Shown: piece after piece, positions 26,633 through 41,700 of the stretch
Layout of the letters: each line of letters opens with the position of its first letter
Position numbering within the stretch: the first letter of the stretch is position 1
Source: Dirofilaria immitis
Lineage: Eukaryota; Nematoda; Chromadorea; Rhabditida; Onchocercidae
DNA length: 64,000 nt
NCBI GenBank assembly: GCA_024305405.1
Contig: JAKNDB010000079.1
Location: 2,532,501-2,596,500, forward strand
Reading direction: 5' to 3'
The notes under the pieces: model-generated
What the model saw: only the letters and a program-made list of their open reading frames with translations
The model's database searches: none
Told to the model about the DNA's origin: nothing
Position numbers and translations under genes: made by a program

Positions 26633-29340
26633 ACAACAAGTGGATAAATGCAATGCAAGTGTGAGCTATTTTATATTGCAATAGTAATAATTGTGAATCA
26701 AATAAAGTATGCAATTGATGAGAAAGTCAAGAGTCGAGAGTCGAGAGTTGAGAGTGATGAATAATTATTCTTTTTTCCACAATGAGAGCATGTATTTTTA
26801 TTAACATTATTGAGGTTTAGAATCATCAAATTTTTCATATGTCATAATGTTACCGAAATTACTATCAGATTTCAACAATATCGTTTTGTTTTGCTTTACA
26901 GGATGTTATTCTTTTATTTATTTCTAATTATAATTAATTGTAAATTAAATCTTGATTAATTCAAATGATCTGAATTATTTAAGCAGTAAGATGCTATATG
27001 GAATATACAGGTAACTTATAATTATTTTCTTTCATAAAATAAGCTATGATAAATTGTTTTTAATTAAATAAGTAAAGAGTATATTATCAGATATTCTAAT
27101 ATACACATTTTTCAAAACTTCTTTTAGTATTTTGTTTTGTGATGATCAAAATGCCTATGATCAATGATAAACGAAATGTGCATTTTTTTTTTTTTAAACA
27201 AATAGATGAAATTCTTATGTCAAAGTTTATTAGACTACATTTGTCTATATTAAAATTTCGTTTATCATTGATCAGCTTATTCATTATCATTTTCGCTTAA
27301 TCATATATTTTAAAATTTGATATTTTGGCAGTGGTTAATAATGTTTTATTGTATTTGCTAATTTTGTTGTAATAATTGGAGCAAAATTAACAACTGTTTC
27401 GATGATCTGTCAATTTTTCCTCAGAATTGTTCCATTGCTCTTGTTCAGATGATAATTTGATCAATGCAATGATTTGAATTATTCCTTAAAAATGATAGAA
27501 ATGAAATATAATAAGAGGGAAAGTCGAAGGATCACATTTCTATTTTACCATTTTTAAACTTTTTTTTCAAATTTTGAAAAGTAATCCGATGAAAACTACG
27601 AAATTATTTATTCAAAATCAAAAAATGCCAATGCTGTTAATGAAAGATAAATCGAATAATATTCACATTTAAAGTTTGTAAATCAATAACAATAAAAGGA
27701 TTAATCGAGAATTGCTTATATAAACAATTATACGATCACCATTTTTAATTTAAATTGATTAATCAAAAGTTTTTTATAATTTTTAGATCTTATTTTTAAT
27801 TAATTTGAATTCTGATTTTTTTCTATATCTTAAACCGGTTCCTATTGTATTTATTTATACATTGATGGACTAAAATGATCTTTTATTTTAGCCTTATCAT
27901 TTATTCCTAATTGTTGAATTATCATTATTGTCTTTATCTTCTTCTTCTTCTTCTTCTCGGAAAATATCCCAATTTCATAAAAAGTATAAAATTAAATTTC
28001 AAAAAATACTAATAAGTTCGATTTTCGAGCAACAAAAATTTGAATTCTCAAGACAGGAATATTTCGTTGCACAGAATTTACAGAATCAGAAAATCTTTAA
28101 AAATAAAGATAAGGAAGTTTCGCTCCAAATATTGAAATATTGGAAAATCTAAAAAATGATATATTTTCAGCTTCGTTTAAAGTTCAACGATTGCCAACAT
28201 ATAAAGAGGGAATATTTCAAGATTTCTCTTTTCCCCGATATTCGGCTATATTTTCTTAGCTAATTTTTTTGCTTGATTCTCGAAGATGTCTCAAAAGTAT
28301 CATCAAAAATTTCAAATCACAATTTATGACATTAATATAAGTGACAGTTTGCCTATAGCCGTTAACTATTCCGAATGTTAACAATAAATCATCGAGAAAG
28401 ATCTTCGTGAAATAAGTGAACAACAGTAAAACTTTACACTAATCTGGTGATTAATTTACTTGATCAGTTAATCGATTGATCTATTGATCGATCCATCGAT
28501 GGATGAAATGATTGATTGATTAATTGATGATTACTTGTACCATTTATTTATCATACATATCTCATCATATATATATATATATCTCATTTCTTTTTATCCT
28601 ATCTTTTCCTTTTCATTTTATCTAGTCCGTTTCTATTATAATTTCAATTATTTCATTGCTCAGATAACGGTTAAAACGATCGATGAATGAATGAGTCGCA
28701 AAAACTTTGGTTCATTGACCTCAAAGACTGGAAGTGAGAAAGAAATTTTGTAGAAAATTCCAAATTTATTTTACAAAAAACTATCAACGGTGCAATCAAT
28801 ATTTGAATTCATAACCTTTTTCGACTTCTTCTAAATAAAATTTCATAAATTCTTTCTCAAATAACAATATTTTTTGACCCTTCGAGAGTTTATTTTGTTT
28901 TAAATTTCAACGTTGATTTTCGAGCAATAATTTTTAGGAAGAAAAAAGTTGTATTTCGCAGTGAACATAATTTCATTATCTTAACTTTTTGACTTTATTC
29001 AATTTTCTTTTTTAATTTAATTCGAATATAAGCAATTTTTTAAAAGAGATTTCAGAATCTTTTTTTTTTTTTTTTTTGAAAAAGCTATTTTAATTGTTAA
29101 ATTGCGATGAGAAATTTTTTCTTGCGACCATTCAACGAATTTTGTTTATTCCAATAATATATTTCGTAGTAATATTTTTATAAAATAATTGCTTATTTTT
29201 TTTTTTTTAAATCAGAGTTTTAATAGATTTGGAAAATGAAGAAAAAATTTTGTGATTGAAATTATTAAAATTAAAATTTTCATTAGTATCTTTCGAATTG
29301 TTTAACAAATAATTTTTGAATATATTTTCAGGTAAATAAA

Positions 29341-29393
29341 AATTTTGCTTAACAATTAATAAAATTTGATTTTATTAATTGTTAAACAAAATT
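29341..29393. repeat. 25-bp imperfect hairpin
   Basis: Arms AATTTTG-C-TTAACAATTAATAAAAT and the reverse complement with one mismatch, around a 3-nt centre. It may be a small inverted-repeat transposon remnant, but no target duplication is visible. Confidence 0.75.
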
Positions 29394-30771
29394 AAATGTT
29401 ATTGTTTTTCTAATTATTAACACAATAAAATTAAGCTTAGAATTCTAAGTTTCACATCACATTTTATCATTTCATAAATTTTTACATTTTCATTAAATAC
29501 TTTTTACTAAAATCGTTTTAGCAAATGAAGCCGTAAATATATGAATCATTTTTTATGCAAATTTCTTGACATTGTTCGTACAGAATTGAATAATTCGTAG
29601 AAAATTGATTAGATGAAATTTTAATTTTATCATTTTAAATTGATATCGAAAGAATTTAAATTATAGCTAACATTTGATCTTATTTAAATTAACAATCAAT
29701 AAATAACACTGAATTTTACATTTCTTGTCAACATCGATACATTTGTTTATCAGAACAAATCTTTCCAATCCATTAATTCCAACTCTTCGTTGATTTCTTT
29801 TTCTCGACGACCGAGCATCTGTTCCTCTGAAGATATTTAGAAAACAGGGATATTTCGAATAAAATTTGATGATAAAAAATATTCCGCTTGTCTGCTAATC
29901 TTATGAGAAAGTAATATCTTACAGAACAAGACAATTCAACTCCAATTTAGCAAGTTTTGAAAATAAATTAGAATTAATTGAAATATAGGAATTGAACAGC
30001 ACATATATTTCTATACACAAATTTTGAATCTTTTTTGCATCGTCACAAAATTTAAGAAATTTTAAATTGACAATTGAGGCTATTATTTAATTGAAAATAA
30101 TTTTTTTTTTTTAAAATATATTTAGATTCTTCTTTTTTCTTTTTTGGCCAATCGAAAATTTATTTATGATAAATTCTGGTTGGCATAGAGAAAATGTGAG
30201 AAAATTAAATTTTTGTGCGAGTGAATTTCCCGACTTTTCCTAATCAAAATTTTTATGACTTCGAGAAAAAAAAAGAGTAAAAGTCCTTTCAACAATTATT
30301 TGGAATATATTCTTTTCTATTATGCTTTGCAAAAATGCAGAATATAAAGCAAAAAAATATGATGAAGAATATGTTTGAACATATTAATACATTCTTTGGG
30401 GAAGATATTTTAAAAGTAATTTTATTTTATCAATTTATTCGAGAATTTTAAGGACGAAAATTAAGTTTTATTGTAATTTTTGCTTGAAAGATAAAATTTA
30501 AAATTAGAACTTTGGATCGTTTAATATTTCCAATTTTTAGTTTCCATATTAAAAAGAAAACTATTCATGAAAATTTGAACTTACTTGAAATATTTCAACG
30601 TTTCATTGTTTGAAAACTTTTAAAATTTCAATTTTAATTTGTTCATATTTCAATAAATGAAAGTCCAAAAAGAAAGCGAAAATCGAAAGTACATAGATCA
30701 ATGGATAAAAGATATTTCATAGAATTAAGCATAGGATTAATCATTGCTTTCTAAAAATAAACTTATAAAAA

Positions 30772-30785
30772 GATAATAATAATAA

Positions 30786-30834
<49 letters not shown>
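30772..30834. repeat. AAT trinucleotide repeat
   Basis: About 20 AAT units with one AATAGT interruption. Confidence 0.9.
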
Positions 30835-30839
<5 letters not shown>

Positions 30840-31067
30840 CATAGAATAAGCAGTACTGATAAAATCCTAATCATTGGCTATGTTGTTTTTAATCAAATCG
30901 AATTTTTAACCGAAAAGTTTGCACAAAATTGTGATAATTTTTCAATCAAGAAATTTCATAATTTTGGAAAGCCAAATTATTTTAATTTCGAAAATTCGAA
31001 TAATTCAAAATTTTCTTTGATATTAAAATAATTTAGATTGAATTAAATTTTTCCTTCAAAATTCAAC

Positions 31068-31169
31068 ATTATATAAGCATTGTTATTTATTTACCTTCAA
31101 TGTTAATAATTATCATCATATTATTCTTTGAGTGTGTACCTGTGTTGCATGCGTGTGTATATGTGTGTA

Positions 31170-31222
<53 letters not shown>

Positions 31223-31314
31223 ATATTCTTTTCATTATATAAACATTATTATTTACCTTCAATGTTAATAATTATCATCGTATTGTTCTTTGAGTGTGTA
31301 CCTGTGTTGCATGC

Positions 31315-31348
<34 letters not shown>

Positions 31349-31396
31349 ATCTGTGTGCGTGTGTATGTGTGTGTGTGTGTGTGTGCATATTCTTTT
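31068..31396. repeat. tandem duplication carrying GT microsatellites
   Basis: A unit of about 165 bp occurs twice. It has unique sequence (ACCTTCAATGTTAATAAT, then GTGTACCTGTGTTGCATGCG) followed by a long (GT)n run ending GCATATTCTTTT. The GT tracts differ in length and interruption between copies. The 115-codon plus frame (Cys/Val runs) is an artefact of the GT repeat, although the non-repeat part is also open in both copies. Confidence 0.88.
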
Positions 31397-31599
31397 AATG
31401 TAATCCGAATGAATGTTTACCCATTGGATGAAATAACAGAAGAGTGAGTGACCTATGATCGCTTAGATATGAATGACTTTTATTATTAGGGACTGTATGC
31501 ATAAAAATATAGATGAAGTGATATTACAAAAGAAGGAGGGATCTTTAATTATTATTATTCATTAAAGAAAAGTTAGCGAATAATTTGAGTGGAAAATCC

Positions 31600-31620
31600 A
31601 TGACCTTTTGTAAAGGTCAT
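31600..31620. repeat. 9-bp perfect hairpin
   Basis: ATGACCTTT and AAAGGTCAT flank a 3-nt loop, followed by a T-poor region. Too short to interpret. Confidence 0.5.
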
Positions 31621-34600
31621 ATTTTAAATGAAAAAAAAATTTTATTTAATGAAAATATCAAAGGTTAAATTATTGAAATTAGCTATTCATTTTTTCCGAA
31701 TATATTCAATTAATATATTTCTTTCTTCTATATTTTACTCAAATTATATATTAAAATTAAATTTACCAATTTTTGATTTCCTATTTATTAATAAATTTGA
31801 ATTTGATATATAAAGTCATTTTAAAAAATAATTTTTAAAATTTGAGTAATTAATTTAAAGTATTCGAATAAATCATTCATTAAGTACTTGTCATTAATTA
31901 GTCTCAAAATATACTAATACATTTTATATTCCAATTTAGATATATAAAATATTCTCAACATAGAGCAATCAATTATTTGTTTTTTTTTTTATAAGAATGA
32001 AAACAGAATAAAGAAAATTTGCCAATCATATCATTCGCCATAATGACGAACGATATGATAATGTATTGGGAAGGGATAGAATAGGAAAAAAGAATAGAAT
32101 AAATTTTATTATGCTAATTTATTCCAAGAAAAAAGTGCTGTCAAGAGATAAAAATTACTTCTTTTTTTTAACTTTTTATTCATACTAACCCTCGTATCCA
32201 TTTCATTCATCTAAAAAAGAAAAAAACTTCCATATCGCTGATAGAATAATAAATCCTTATCAGAGACATTTTTATTTTTGCATTTTGAGAGGAAACAATA
32301 GGAATTACTCAATTGATTAAAACTAAGAAAATGGTTTAAAAAATCTTAAAAGACTTTAAATCTTCAAAATTCATTCAATACTTCACCTCTCGAGAATTTC
32401 CAGCTCATTCATATCCCTCGAGAAGTGATAATATAATTGTCAAGGATTTTTAGTAAATAAAAAAAAATTTGTTGCATATATTAATATCTAACATTTTTAA
32501 TTAATTTGAGAACTAGCTGACTATAAAGTTCTTCAAGATTTTATTTATACACTAACTATCACAATGCTAAGCAATAAAGACCTATTTAAATTGGTCTATC
32601 TTTAAAAATATCTCAATGAACGGAAAACAAATTAGCCAGGACGAGAACGGATCATAATTTTTGCAAATTAGTAAATTTGCAATATTGCAATTTGCGATAT
32701 ACTTAATCCTTTCTTGACCTTAATCTTCAATAAAGACAATATTATTTGGTAGAGAGATAATTGTCGGGCTAAGAAAGTTGAAGTTTATTTCTATTTGTTG
32801 AAAGATAAAACTCAAGAAAAGAGATAAAGTTTCAAAGTATTCTCTCAAGGGAATGATAGTATTTCTTTTGCTAAAACGGCAAGAACGATGATGATGATGA
32901 TGACAATGATAATGGTAATGATACTGATGGTAGTGAAATATTTTTATCGAAAACTAACTAATCTTTAGTTTATAGATTCATGGAATTGCAAATTTAAAAA
33001 TGTGACAAAATTTCGATAGATTAAATTGATGAAATAAATTTGATTATTTTTGGCAACAAATTGAAAAAATAATAAATAAAAGAAAAAATAAATTGACTAA
33101 AAAGAAAACAAATAGATGAAAGGAGAGAACATAACGTACAATTTGATGAACAAATAAATTAATAAAATATGCATATATGAATGTAAACAAATTTTTTTAT
33201 GAAAATTAAAAAGTTTTTGTCTTCAAAAAGTTTAAAAAAGTTTTTTAGCTTTTTAAAGAAATTTCAAAAATTAAAATTTAAAAAATTTTAAATTTTTAAA
33301 TAAATATTCGTATGAAAAGATACAATTCTTTACTGATGAATCTTTTTTTTTTTTTAAGATTTTTACATATCTAATCATAAAAGCTTTATATATAACTTTG
33401 AATCTATCTGATGTAATTAGATGAATGCTGTATGATATCACATGGTCACCAATGTGGTGTCATGTATATATGATGTCGAAATGACCCGACACGGGTCAAT
33501 CATCAAAGATTGCACTACTCATAAATTTTCTTTTTGATTACTTACGGAAGTTAAGATATAAGAGACATGAAAGTGAAAGTTATAAATAAAAATGACAATA
33601 TAATCAATTCATTCTATAACATTCGTCCAATGGAATATGAATGAAATATTTAGCATATGACCTTTGACATTATATTGCATTATCATGATTTTGGCATTGG
33701 AAGATTGATATTTGAGATTAAAACTATCACTTGCATAATTATTTAAAAACAGTTGTCATATATTTTTCTTTTTCACTAATTTTTTATCAATAAATCGATG
33801 GGAGAATGAAATGAGAAAAAAATGAAATAAAATTAGCTGACGTCAATTTTTAAGTATAAATAATTACTTTGATAATTATTTCGCCGATCGTTTGTTTTAA
33901 AATTATGCCTCTGATATCATCTTTGAAGTGATTAGGTAAGAAGGAGATCACAACACAATATTTCAAATATCGTAAATTTGACTTCCAAATCAATTGATCA
34001 ACGATTTAAAATTGCGTAACAGCTGTTACCATACTTTATTATAATTTTTTTCCTCTGAAAGATCAGCTATTTGCGAATTATCGAATGTTCAGGAGAAGAT
34101 TGAGAAGATTGAATGGTGTAACAAGTATATGAAAAATATTTAAAAATTTTTCAAATTTTTAAATATTTTTTGAATTTAATCAATTCTAAGAAAATAGATC
34201 AAAAATATCGAACCAACAAGACGAGTGATATCAGAAATCGAATTTTAATTTTATTTCTGAAAAATAGTCTAAAATTTCATGAATCAATTTCAAAATCAAA
34301 TTAAATTCGACAATCTATTTTGTTATTTTTGGATCAAATTCTTTGCCAGTTTCCATCCTTATATCAATTATCATTTTATTTCAAGAGGTGGATTGTGAAG
34401 TATTAACTCAATTCAATTACACATTGAGGCTTGTTCCATACCTTCATCTAATGAATAATAGAAACAACACAGTGTATCATCAATAATATCGAGAGTAAAT
34501 AATATATGTAATGAAATGTCATCAATAATGCAAAATTTTTCGAGAAATTTCCAAATAAATTCTTTGCTCTATTTTTGTTCAAATTATTATCAGATATTAA

Positions 34601-35702
34601 TGGTAAAAGCTATTTTCAAAGATTAATCACAAATTTCATTTTCTTTTCAAATTCATTTTTTTCACAAATTCTCATACTTTCCCATTTATTTCGTTTATTT
34701 TTCTTTTTCCATTTCTACTATTCATTAAGTTATTCGATGAAAAAAGTTCTTAAAAGTTACATCCTGGATTGTATTTCCCTACTATTGGACCGGTTTTTTG
34801 AACTGTATTGAATTGTTACTATCGGATCGAACTTATGTTGTTGTTGAGTAACTGATGCTGATTGACCGTTGAATTTTCATCTGCCATTTTCTTGAGAAAC
34901 ATACAAATTATTATATTCAAATTTTCACTGTTTATATAAACAAAAAATAGACGGAAATACTTCTGAAGGAAATGTTTTGCGTAATTACACGCGAAAAATA
35001 TTATAACTAATTCATTTTACGTACATCACCTTCTAAGCTATTTTTGGATGAAGTGTTACAGAAGCATTTCTCACGTAATTTTTATTCTTTTAAACGTTTT
35101 TTTTACGTAAAATTGCCGTTCTAATATTTTTGCATAAAAAATTCTCTGCAGGTGAAAGAATTATTATGGTATTAACCACGTACAAATCGGAAAATTTAAT
35201 ATATATTTTTTTTAAAAATTTTATTAGATTAATTTTTAAGATAATTTTAAGAATTTTAGAAATTTTTCATCCATCATATGAATTCTTTGTGTATAAGTGT
35301 ATATATAAAATTTACGTATAGAAAAAATGATAAAACGATTTTAAAGTTTTACAATACAATTTACATTCAATCTTAATCTCAACACATAAAACTATTTTAT
35401 AAAATTGCCGACATAAATTTGCTCGAGGAAAGTTATTCAATATTATCTGTTATTGTTATTCGGAATTACGATTGAACGTAAATGATAATAAGTATATGAT
35501 GTAAAATTTTGAAAGGGAATAAACATAAACATACGTGATGCATGCATGCATGAAAGTTTGAATGTTATCAGTTATTTTTTTTTTTAAATAGAAAAATAAA
35601 AAATCAATCATTCTAATTTAAATATTTTTTTATTTAGATTGATAAAATAAACTTCAAATTGATTTAAAAATTATTCAATAAATAATAAAAGAATATTTTC
35701 AG

Positions 35703-38700
35703 TACTTTTTGGCAAACGATTTACTGGCTATAATGATGAAACAATATCAAATTCAATAACGGAAAATGATTCAAATTATTTCAAATTATTAGAAGTAGAT
35801 GGTAATTCACTTCTTCTTGGTGCAAGGTATATTTTTAATAATTCATTCATCAAATTTATTATTTCGTAATAAAAAATTTTCATACTAAATTTTTACTAAT
35901 TATTTAGTTATTACATATTACATTCCTATTTTATATTTCATTCTAAAATTCTATCAATTTTGAAGCATTGATTGTAATCTTTTCAGTATCGAAAAAATAT
36001 TTCAATCTAATATTTCTCCCGAACCTTCTCCCAATTAATTTCTGATGAGATTATTTAAAAAAAAAAAAAAAAAAGTAAAATTCATGAGCAATGTTAGTAT
36101 TCATAACGAGCGGACATAGTTTTTGCTTGAAAATGCATTTAATATTTCGATAATTATGCTTTAAATTTATTATTTGCAAAAATTAATATTTTATATATTT
36201 TGTTGTAAATTTCGATATATATATAATTTTAATCAATGAAATAGATATATTATTGCTAAAAATAAATTCAATTCTTATCAAATTCTCTTGATGATCTCGT
36301 TTTTTTTTATACTATGATATAAAATTGATTAAAATTAAGTTCAAATAAATACATTAAAAGTACATATTTGATGAGTAAGTAAAATTTTTATTCTTTCTTA
36401 AAATTAATTCCATTTTCAATTTTTAATATTCAAATCTATTAGTGTATATCTCTTCTGTCGTTTTTTTTTTTAAACCAAAATATATCATTGAATAGAAAAT
36501 GAATTTTATGCTTAAATGAGAAAATGGCTAATTATAATATTTCATCTATTATTCATATTCAAAGGAGCGAAAAGTGGAAGTTGATAATTGCTTGCAAATT
36601 TTCAAGTTGAGTAATTTTTATATATATATATATGTATGCATGCATAAAATTCTTTTGTTATTAAAATTTTACTAATTTTTAAATTTTCTAAATCACAAAT
36701 GAATTTTGAATATAATTTTTCCTTCCTCTAAAAACTTTTGCAATATTCAATTTGAAATTTAACATTTCAAAATTACAATTGAAATTTTGCTACTACTATA
36801 ATTACGAGAAATTAATGAACGAATAAAAAAGCACTTTAAGAAATTTTACGCAAATTTTTAGGAATTTATTTTGTCCTCAAATTAATTGCATAATCTGATA
36901 AGTAAAATTTAATGCCTGATAAATTTAATAATATTTAATACATTTCTAATACTTAATGAATAATTGAATATTCTGAATTATATAATTTTTATAAATTAAT
37001 TTTTGGGTTATTTTTCGGTGTAAAGGTAGAAAATTTTATGTCACTTAATGTTACATAAGCATTGATACCATAATTTATTGATAATAACAGGATCGATATA
37101 TCAATTAAGAGTAATCGACATATAGAAATGCTACGGATTAATCACTTCAAAATCTACCAATAAATTACGTGAAGTGAATGAAATATATGACAACATAAAA
37201 TATTTCTCACAGTTGGAAATTCTATTATTTTCGTCTAATTTTCTCTTCCTCGTTGTTCTTTTTTTGCCGATCATATTGCGCTTAAATAAATCAGATACTT
37301 TTGCGCATAGCTAATAAATAAGAATGAGTAATTTGCTTCTTTTATCTTATATATATTTAATTGCTATTTGTGTAATTTAACAATAAAATAGCAAATAAAA
37401 AAAGTGTGCAGCAATTTTAGAATATTTGTTAATAGAAAAAAATTATTTTCAAAAAAATTTAAAGTTCAGCAAATAAGTTTTTTTATTTTTCATTCCAAAT
37501 AATTTTGAAATAATTGAAATAAAAAATTGAATATTGTCGAATTTTTCTAATTTCGTAGTTATTTGTAACTTTTATTCCTTTAAATTTTTAAGATTTCCAA
37601 AATAAAAAATTTGCTCTTTTTCTTCGAAAATTTTTCTCAATCAAAAATTAACGACTCGAAAATTCGCCAAAGGAAAAAGTTTAAAACTTCCTTTGCCTTC
37701 TCATATGGTTAGAAGAACATTTAAAATTTGGTAGGAATTGGGAGAGCGGGCAGGGTGGAGGGAAGGGAAGAAAAGGTAGGAGAAAAGAATTTTGCTGACG
37801 AATAGGGTTAGGATTGATGGAAATTTTGTAATTAAAAATTTCTCCAATTATTTTGTAGAATAAGAATTTTTTTATTTTTTTAGAAAATACTTTTGTAAAT
37901 TTACTGAGACATTCTGAGACATTAAAATAGTCTATAAAATTTATTGTTTTTATATCGCCAATAGATACTATTGTCTGATTGACTTCAACAATCCATTTAT
38001 AAAGGTCAACAGAATGATCAAACGTCGTTATTTGGCTGTTCGGTACTATCATTATTATTACTATTTATTTGAGAAATTATAAATGGAATCGAATTTTGTA
38101 ACAAAATGAAATTAATTTGAAATGTGCGACAATGATGACAACGAATTCATTTGACTTTATAAAAAGAAACTTCTTAAAATATCATTCTTAAATTTACACC
38201 AACTTAGTAAATAACACATTTAAATTGTATTGACTTATTGAATTTCAAAATTTCAAATTCTCTTAAATAAATATCAGAAGTAGGAAAGGAAATAATTGGT
38301 TAGATTACAACTGAGCATGATGCTTAGCTCGGAAGTCAAATGTCTATCTGAAATAATTATAGATAATCATTTCGCTAATTTGAATATTTGAAATAAAAAT
38401 TGAAATGCTGAATTAAGTCAGAAAGAAAAAAGTAGATTAACCAAGATTCCTTCGATAGAAATCGTTGTAAATATTGTAATAATTGAAGCAATTAGTTATA
38501 TTTAACTTGATGAATAAATAAGCAAATGTAAACGAATGATTATGGATAAATAAGTTTATAAATTTTTTCTCAACTAGTTGATCAACTATTTATTAACGAT
38601 TATTATCACTTTTTTATTAGATTGATCATTTTTCTTATCAATTTTGCTGCTCAAGTAATTACAATAGCAATGTCAAAAACAAGATTCCATTCATTTAAAA

Positions 38701-41700
38701 ATTTCAATAAGAAAATTAAGAAAAACATGAAAAATTTTTGATTTATGATCCCGAAGAATTCATTCTTATTGATGATTCTTTTTAGCCAAATTGTAACTAA
38801 TTATGATAATTTTATCTTCTTAATGATAATGATTGTAATAATAATAATAATAATGCATATGACATGTAAGTAAAAAGAATCAATTGATTGTGCGAGAAAG
38901 AATATCGATATCAGTTGTAGTAATATTTGTGCTCTAATCTACGGATAATATCTCTCATTTTGTATATTTTCGAATCATCTCATTTGCTTGTATATTTAAC
39001 TTCTCAGTTATTTCAAATAATATAATATTAATGGGACAAGCAAAAAAAAGTGTAGAAGTTGTTAAAAGGGTGAAATTGAGCGAACTGTAATAAGTTCCGA
39101 AAGTCATATCAACGAGAAACTGATAATATGAGCACGTTGTACAAGTATCGTAATAATAATAAGGAAAAAGAAAATCTATTACAACATATAAAAGAAATGT
39201 AAAGGAATTAACGATAATTTTTTCCACAAGGTTATCATCATCAGCATCTTTACAATAATCAATTATTTATTAATTGGTAATGCAAAAATAAGAATTTTCC
39301 AATTGGAAAACTTTAATAATCAAAATTTATGGTTACAAATTCAAACTCTTTTTCACTCATTCATTTTTAATTTCAAATTTTATAAAATTCAATTAATAAC
39401 TATTAACTAAACTTCATATCAATAAAATTAGAAAATAAATTTATAATTTTTGCAGGAATAGAGCTTATAATTTATCGATGGCCAATCTACAAGTATTACA
39501 TGTAAGTCATTTTTAAAATTTGATTAAATAGATTTAAGATTAAATTCATGTAAAATTTTAATTTATATTCTGATTCGAAAAACTTTCCTTCAGCACCAGA
39601 AAATTATTTCGAAAAAGCATTAATCAAACAGTTTGTTGTAGAAGTATTGTTGAGTTTACGAGGTTTGATCATATGGGACTTGAGGTGGGTGAAGTCGTTG
39701 TTATAACCGTTGCATGAGTCTTTGGTATGGATGTGACATCAGGGTTTGTGTCACTTAGGATAAGGTTTTCTTTGGTTGGTGATTGTAGTCAGTCACCGTT
39801 TTGATTTGCGTTCAGACTTGGGTAATTAAACGACGCTTTATTCGACTCAATACGAATAAGAACAATGAAATCCAATATCAGCAAAAAAGAGATAACGAGT
39901 AAAAAATGAAATAGAACGAGATGATCGAAATTGGATAAAAAGCGAAGCATCGCTCTTGTTATAAATTGCCATATATGCATTCCTGCATTCCCTTAATTGG
40001 GAGGTACAACAAATATTCAATATATGATTCATTGAAACAAGAAACTCTGTACATAGGATAGATTTAGATAAGCGATGGTAATTTTATAATCGTTTTGAGG
40101 ATGGTTATAGGAAAGGAAATTATTTAATCTTTAGTCTCACCATGGATAATGAAGTAATTCTTCTCTTAATATTCTACATTACAAGCCAAATTCGATTTCC
40201 GAACACAGTTAGCTTAACTTGAGTAATAGAAAAGCTACTTCTGTTTTTCTTCCCTTCCTGTTAATCGTTATCTTTTTTATTGGTAAACTTTTAGTTAGTT
40301 ATTTCAAATTTTTACCGTTTTTTCCTATAAATTTTTGAGAATTCATGATTTATACAAGATAGTTTTCATTAATTTGTTAATAATTTTCCTCCGCGTTATC
40401 CAACTAAAATAGCTATCAGAAACGAAAGCTTCCAGTTATATTTCAAAAATGAGATTCAAGAAATTATTTTCCTACTCAGAAAACTTTGATCTCTTCTATT
40501 AATAAGAGAATTTGGTTCAAGTCTGAAATGATAATAAATTTTTCTGTCTCAGAGGGCAAAAGGAAATCTCGACCAGCTTACTAAATTACTTTTTTATGTT
40601 CCGGCTATTTCCTGCAGTTTTTTATATAATCAATAGAAAAAAAAAGGAATGCTAGATTTAAAATGCAAGATATGATCTGGAAAATATACAACCTTAATTT
40701 ATAAAAATTAATCGAAAAAAAACTTCATATGTTTTACTTCATATGTTTTAACATTATAGTTAAAAGGAAATTCTTTTTTTGGTAGCTTTTCATTATTCTC
40801 CATTTATCTATGCAAATTACAGGTGTTAGAATGGGTGCCACCAGGACAGACGATTGAAGATTGCCTGATGAAAGGCAAAAGTCGGGTAATATTACTTAAT
40901 TCGATAAATCCTACAATCATTCAATCCATACTTCCTATCCTTTAACATTATTCAAAAGAAAATAGGTATATATCGTATGTTGTACTTACATTTTATATTT
41001 ATTTACAGCTGGAATGTCATAACTATATCCGAGTAATGGTGCGACAATCCAATGGACGTAATCTTATTTGTGGTACACATGCATATTCACCTAAATGTCG
41101 AGAATATGTTTATTCGAATAATGATCGAATGATGCAACAAAGACGTCAATTCGATGGGCAGGTAAATTTATTTCCTATCAAAATTTACATAAATTTATTT
41201 AATCTTTGAAGTTTAAATCTTTACTTTTTTCAACGTTTCATTTAAAAAAAAAATTATTTTACACGAATTTTTCAAATTCTTTATTAATTTTTCTCTTTAC
41301 TTGAAAAATTTCAGCCGCTTTTTTAACAAATAATTACCTTTAATTAATTGCTTTTAGGCGATCGTACCATATGATCCAAAGCATAATTCGACCGCTGTTT
41401 ATATCGCTGATACAAATGAAATCTATACAGGAACAGTATCAGATTTTGCTGGCAATGATCCACTTATTTATAGAAAAAGATTATCAGATGATGAAGGATT
41501 GAGAACACAACGAGATGATCTTAAAGTACTTGACTGTAAGTAGTAATACTAAATACGTCAACTTCAACATGAATTGAATGATAGAAGAAAGAAAAATATC
41601 AATCACCGAATCTCATTTTACGTAAATTTTTGATGAGATACGGTATTGAAAAATCATAATACGGGATATAATTCTGACCTTTTAACCATCAACTACAAAG

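Larger units (their letters stand above)
9467..35702. other. 26-kb gene-poor region
   Basis: No exon set with conserved protein sequence was found on either strand. Open frames here are short, rich in Phe/Ile/Asn/Tyr, or read through microsatellites. The region holds the simple repeats, tandem duplications and hairpins listed separately. Its right part may include 5' exons and the promoter of the semaphorin, since the signal-peptide exon of that gene must lie upstream of 35703. Slightly GC-richer patches at about 11930-12130 and 24180-24320 were inspected and gave no interpretable frame. Confidence 0.5.

Noticed and set aside
31100..31447. 115-codon plus frame with Cys/Val runs
   Set aside because: It is the translation of a duplicated GT microsatellite.
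39812..39831. SL1 RNA gene
   Set aside because: The SL-like core is present, but the downstream splice donor and Sm-binding site of SL RNA are missing, so it is not an SL gene.
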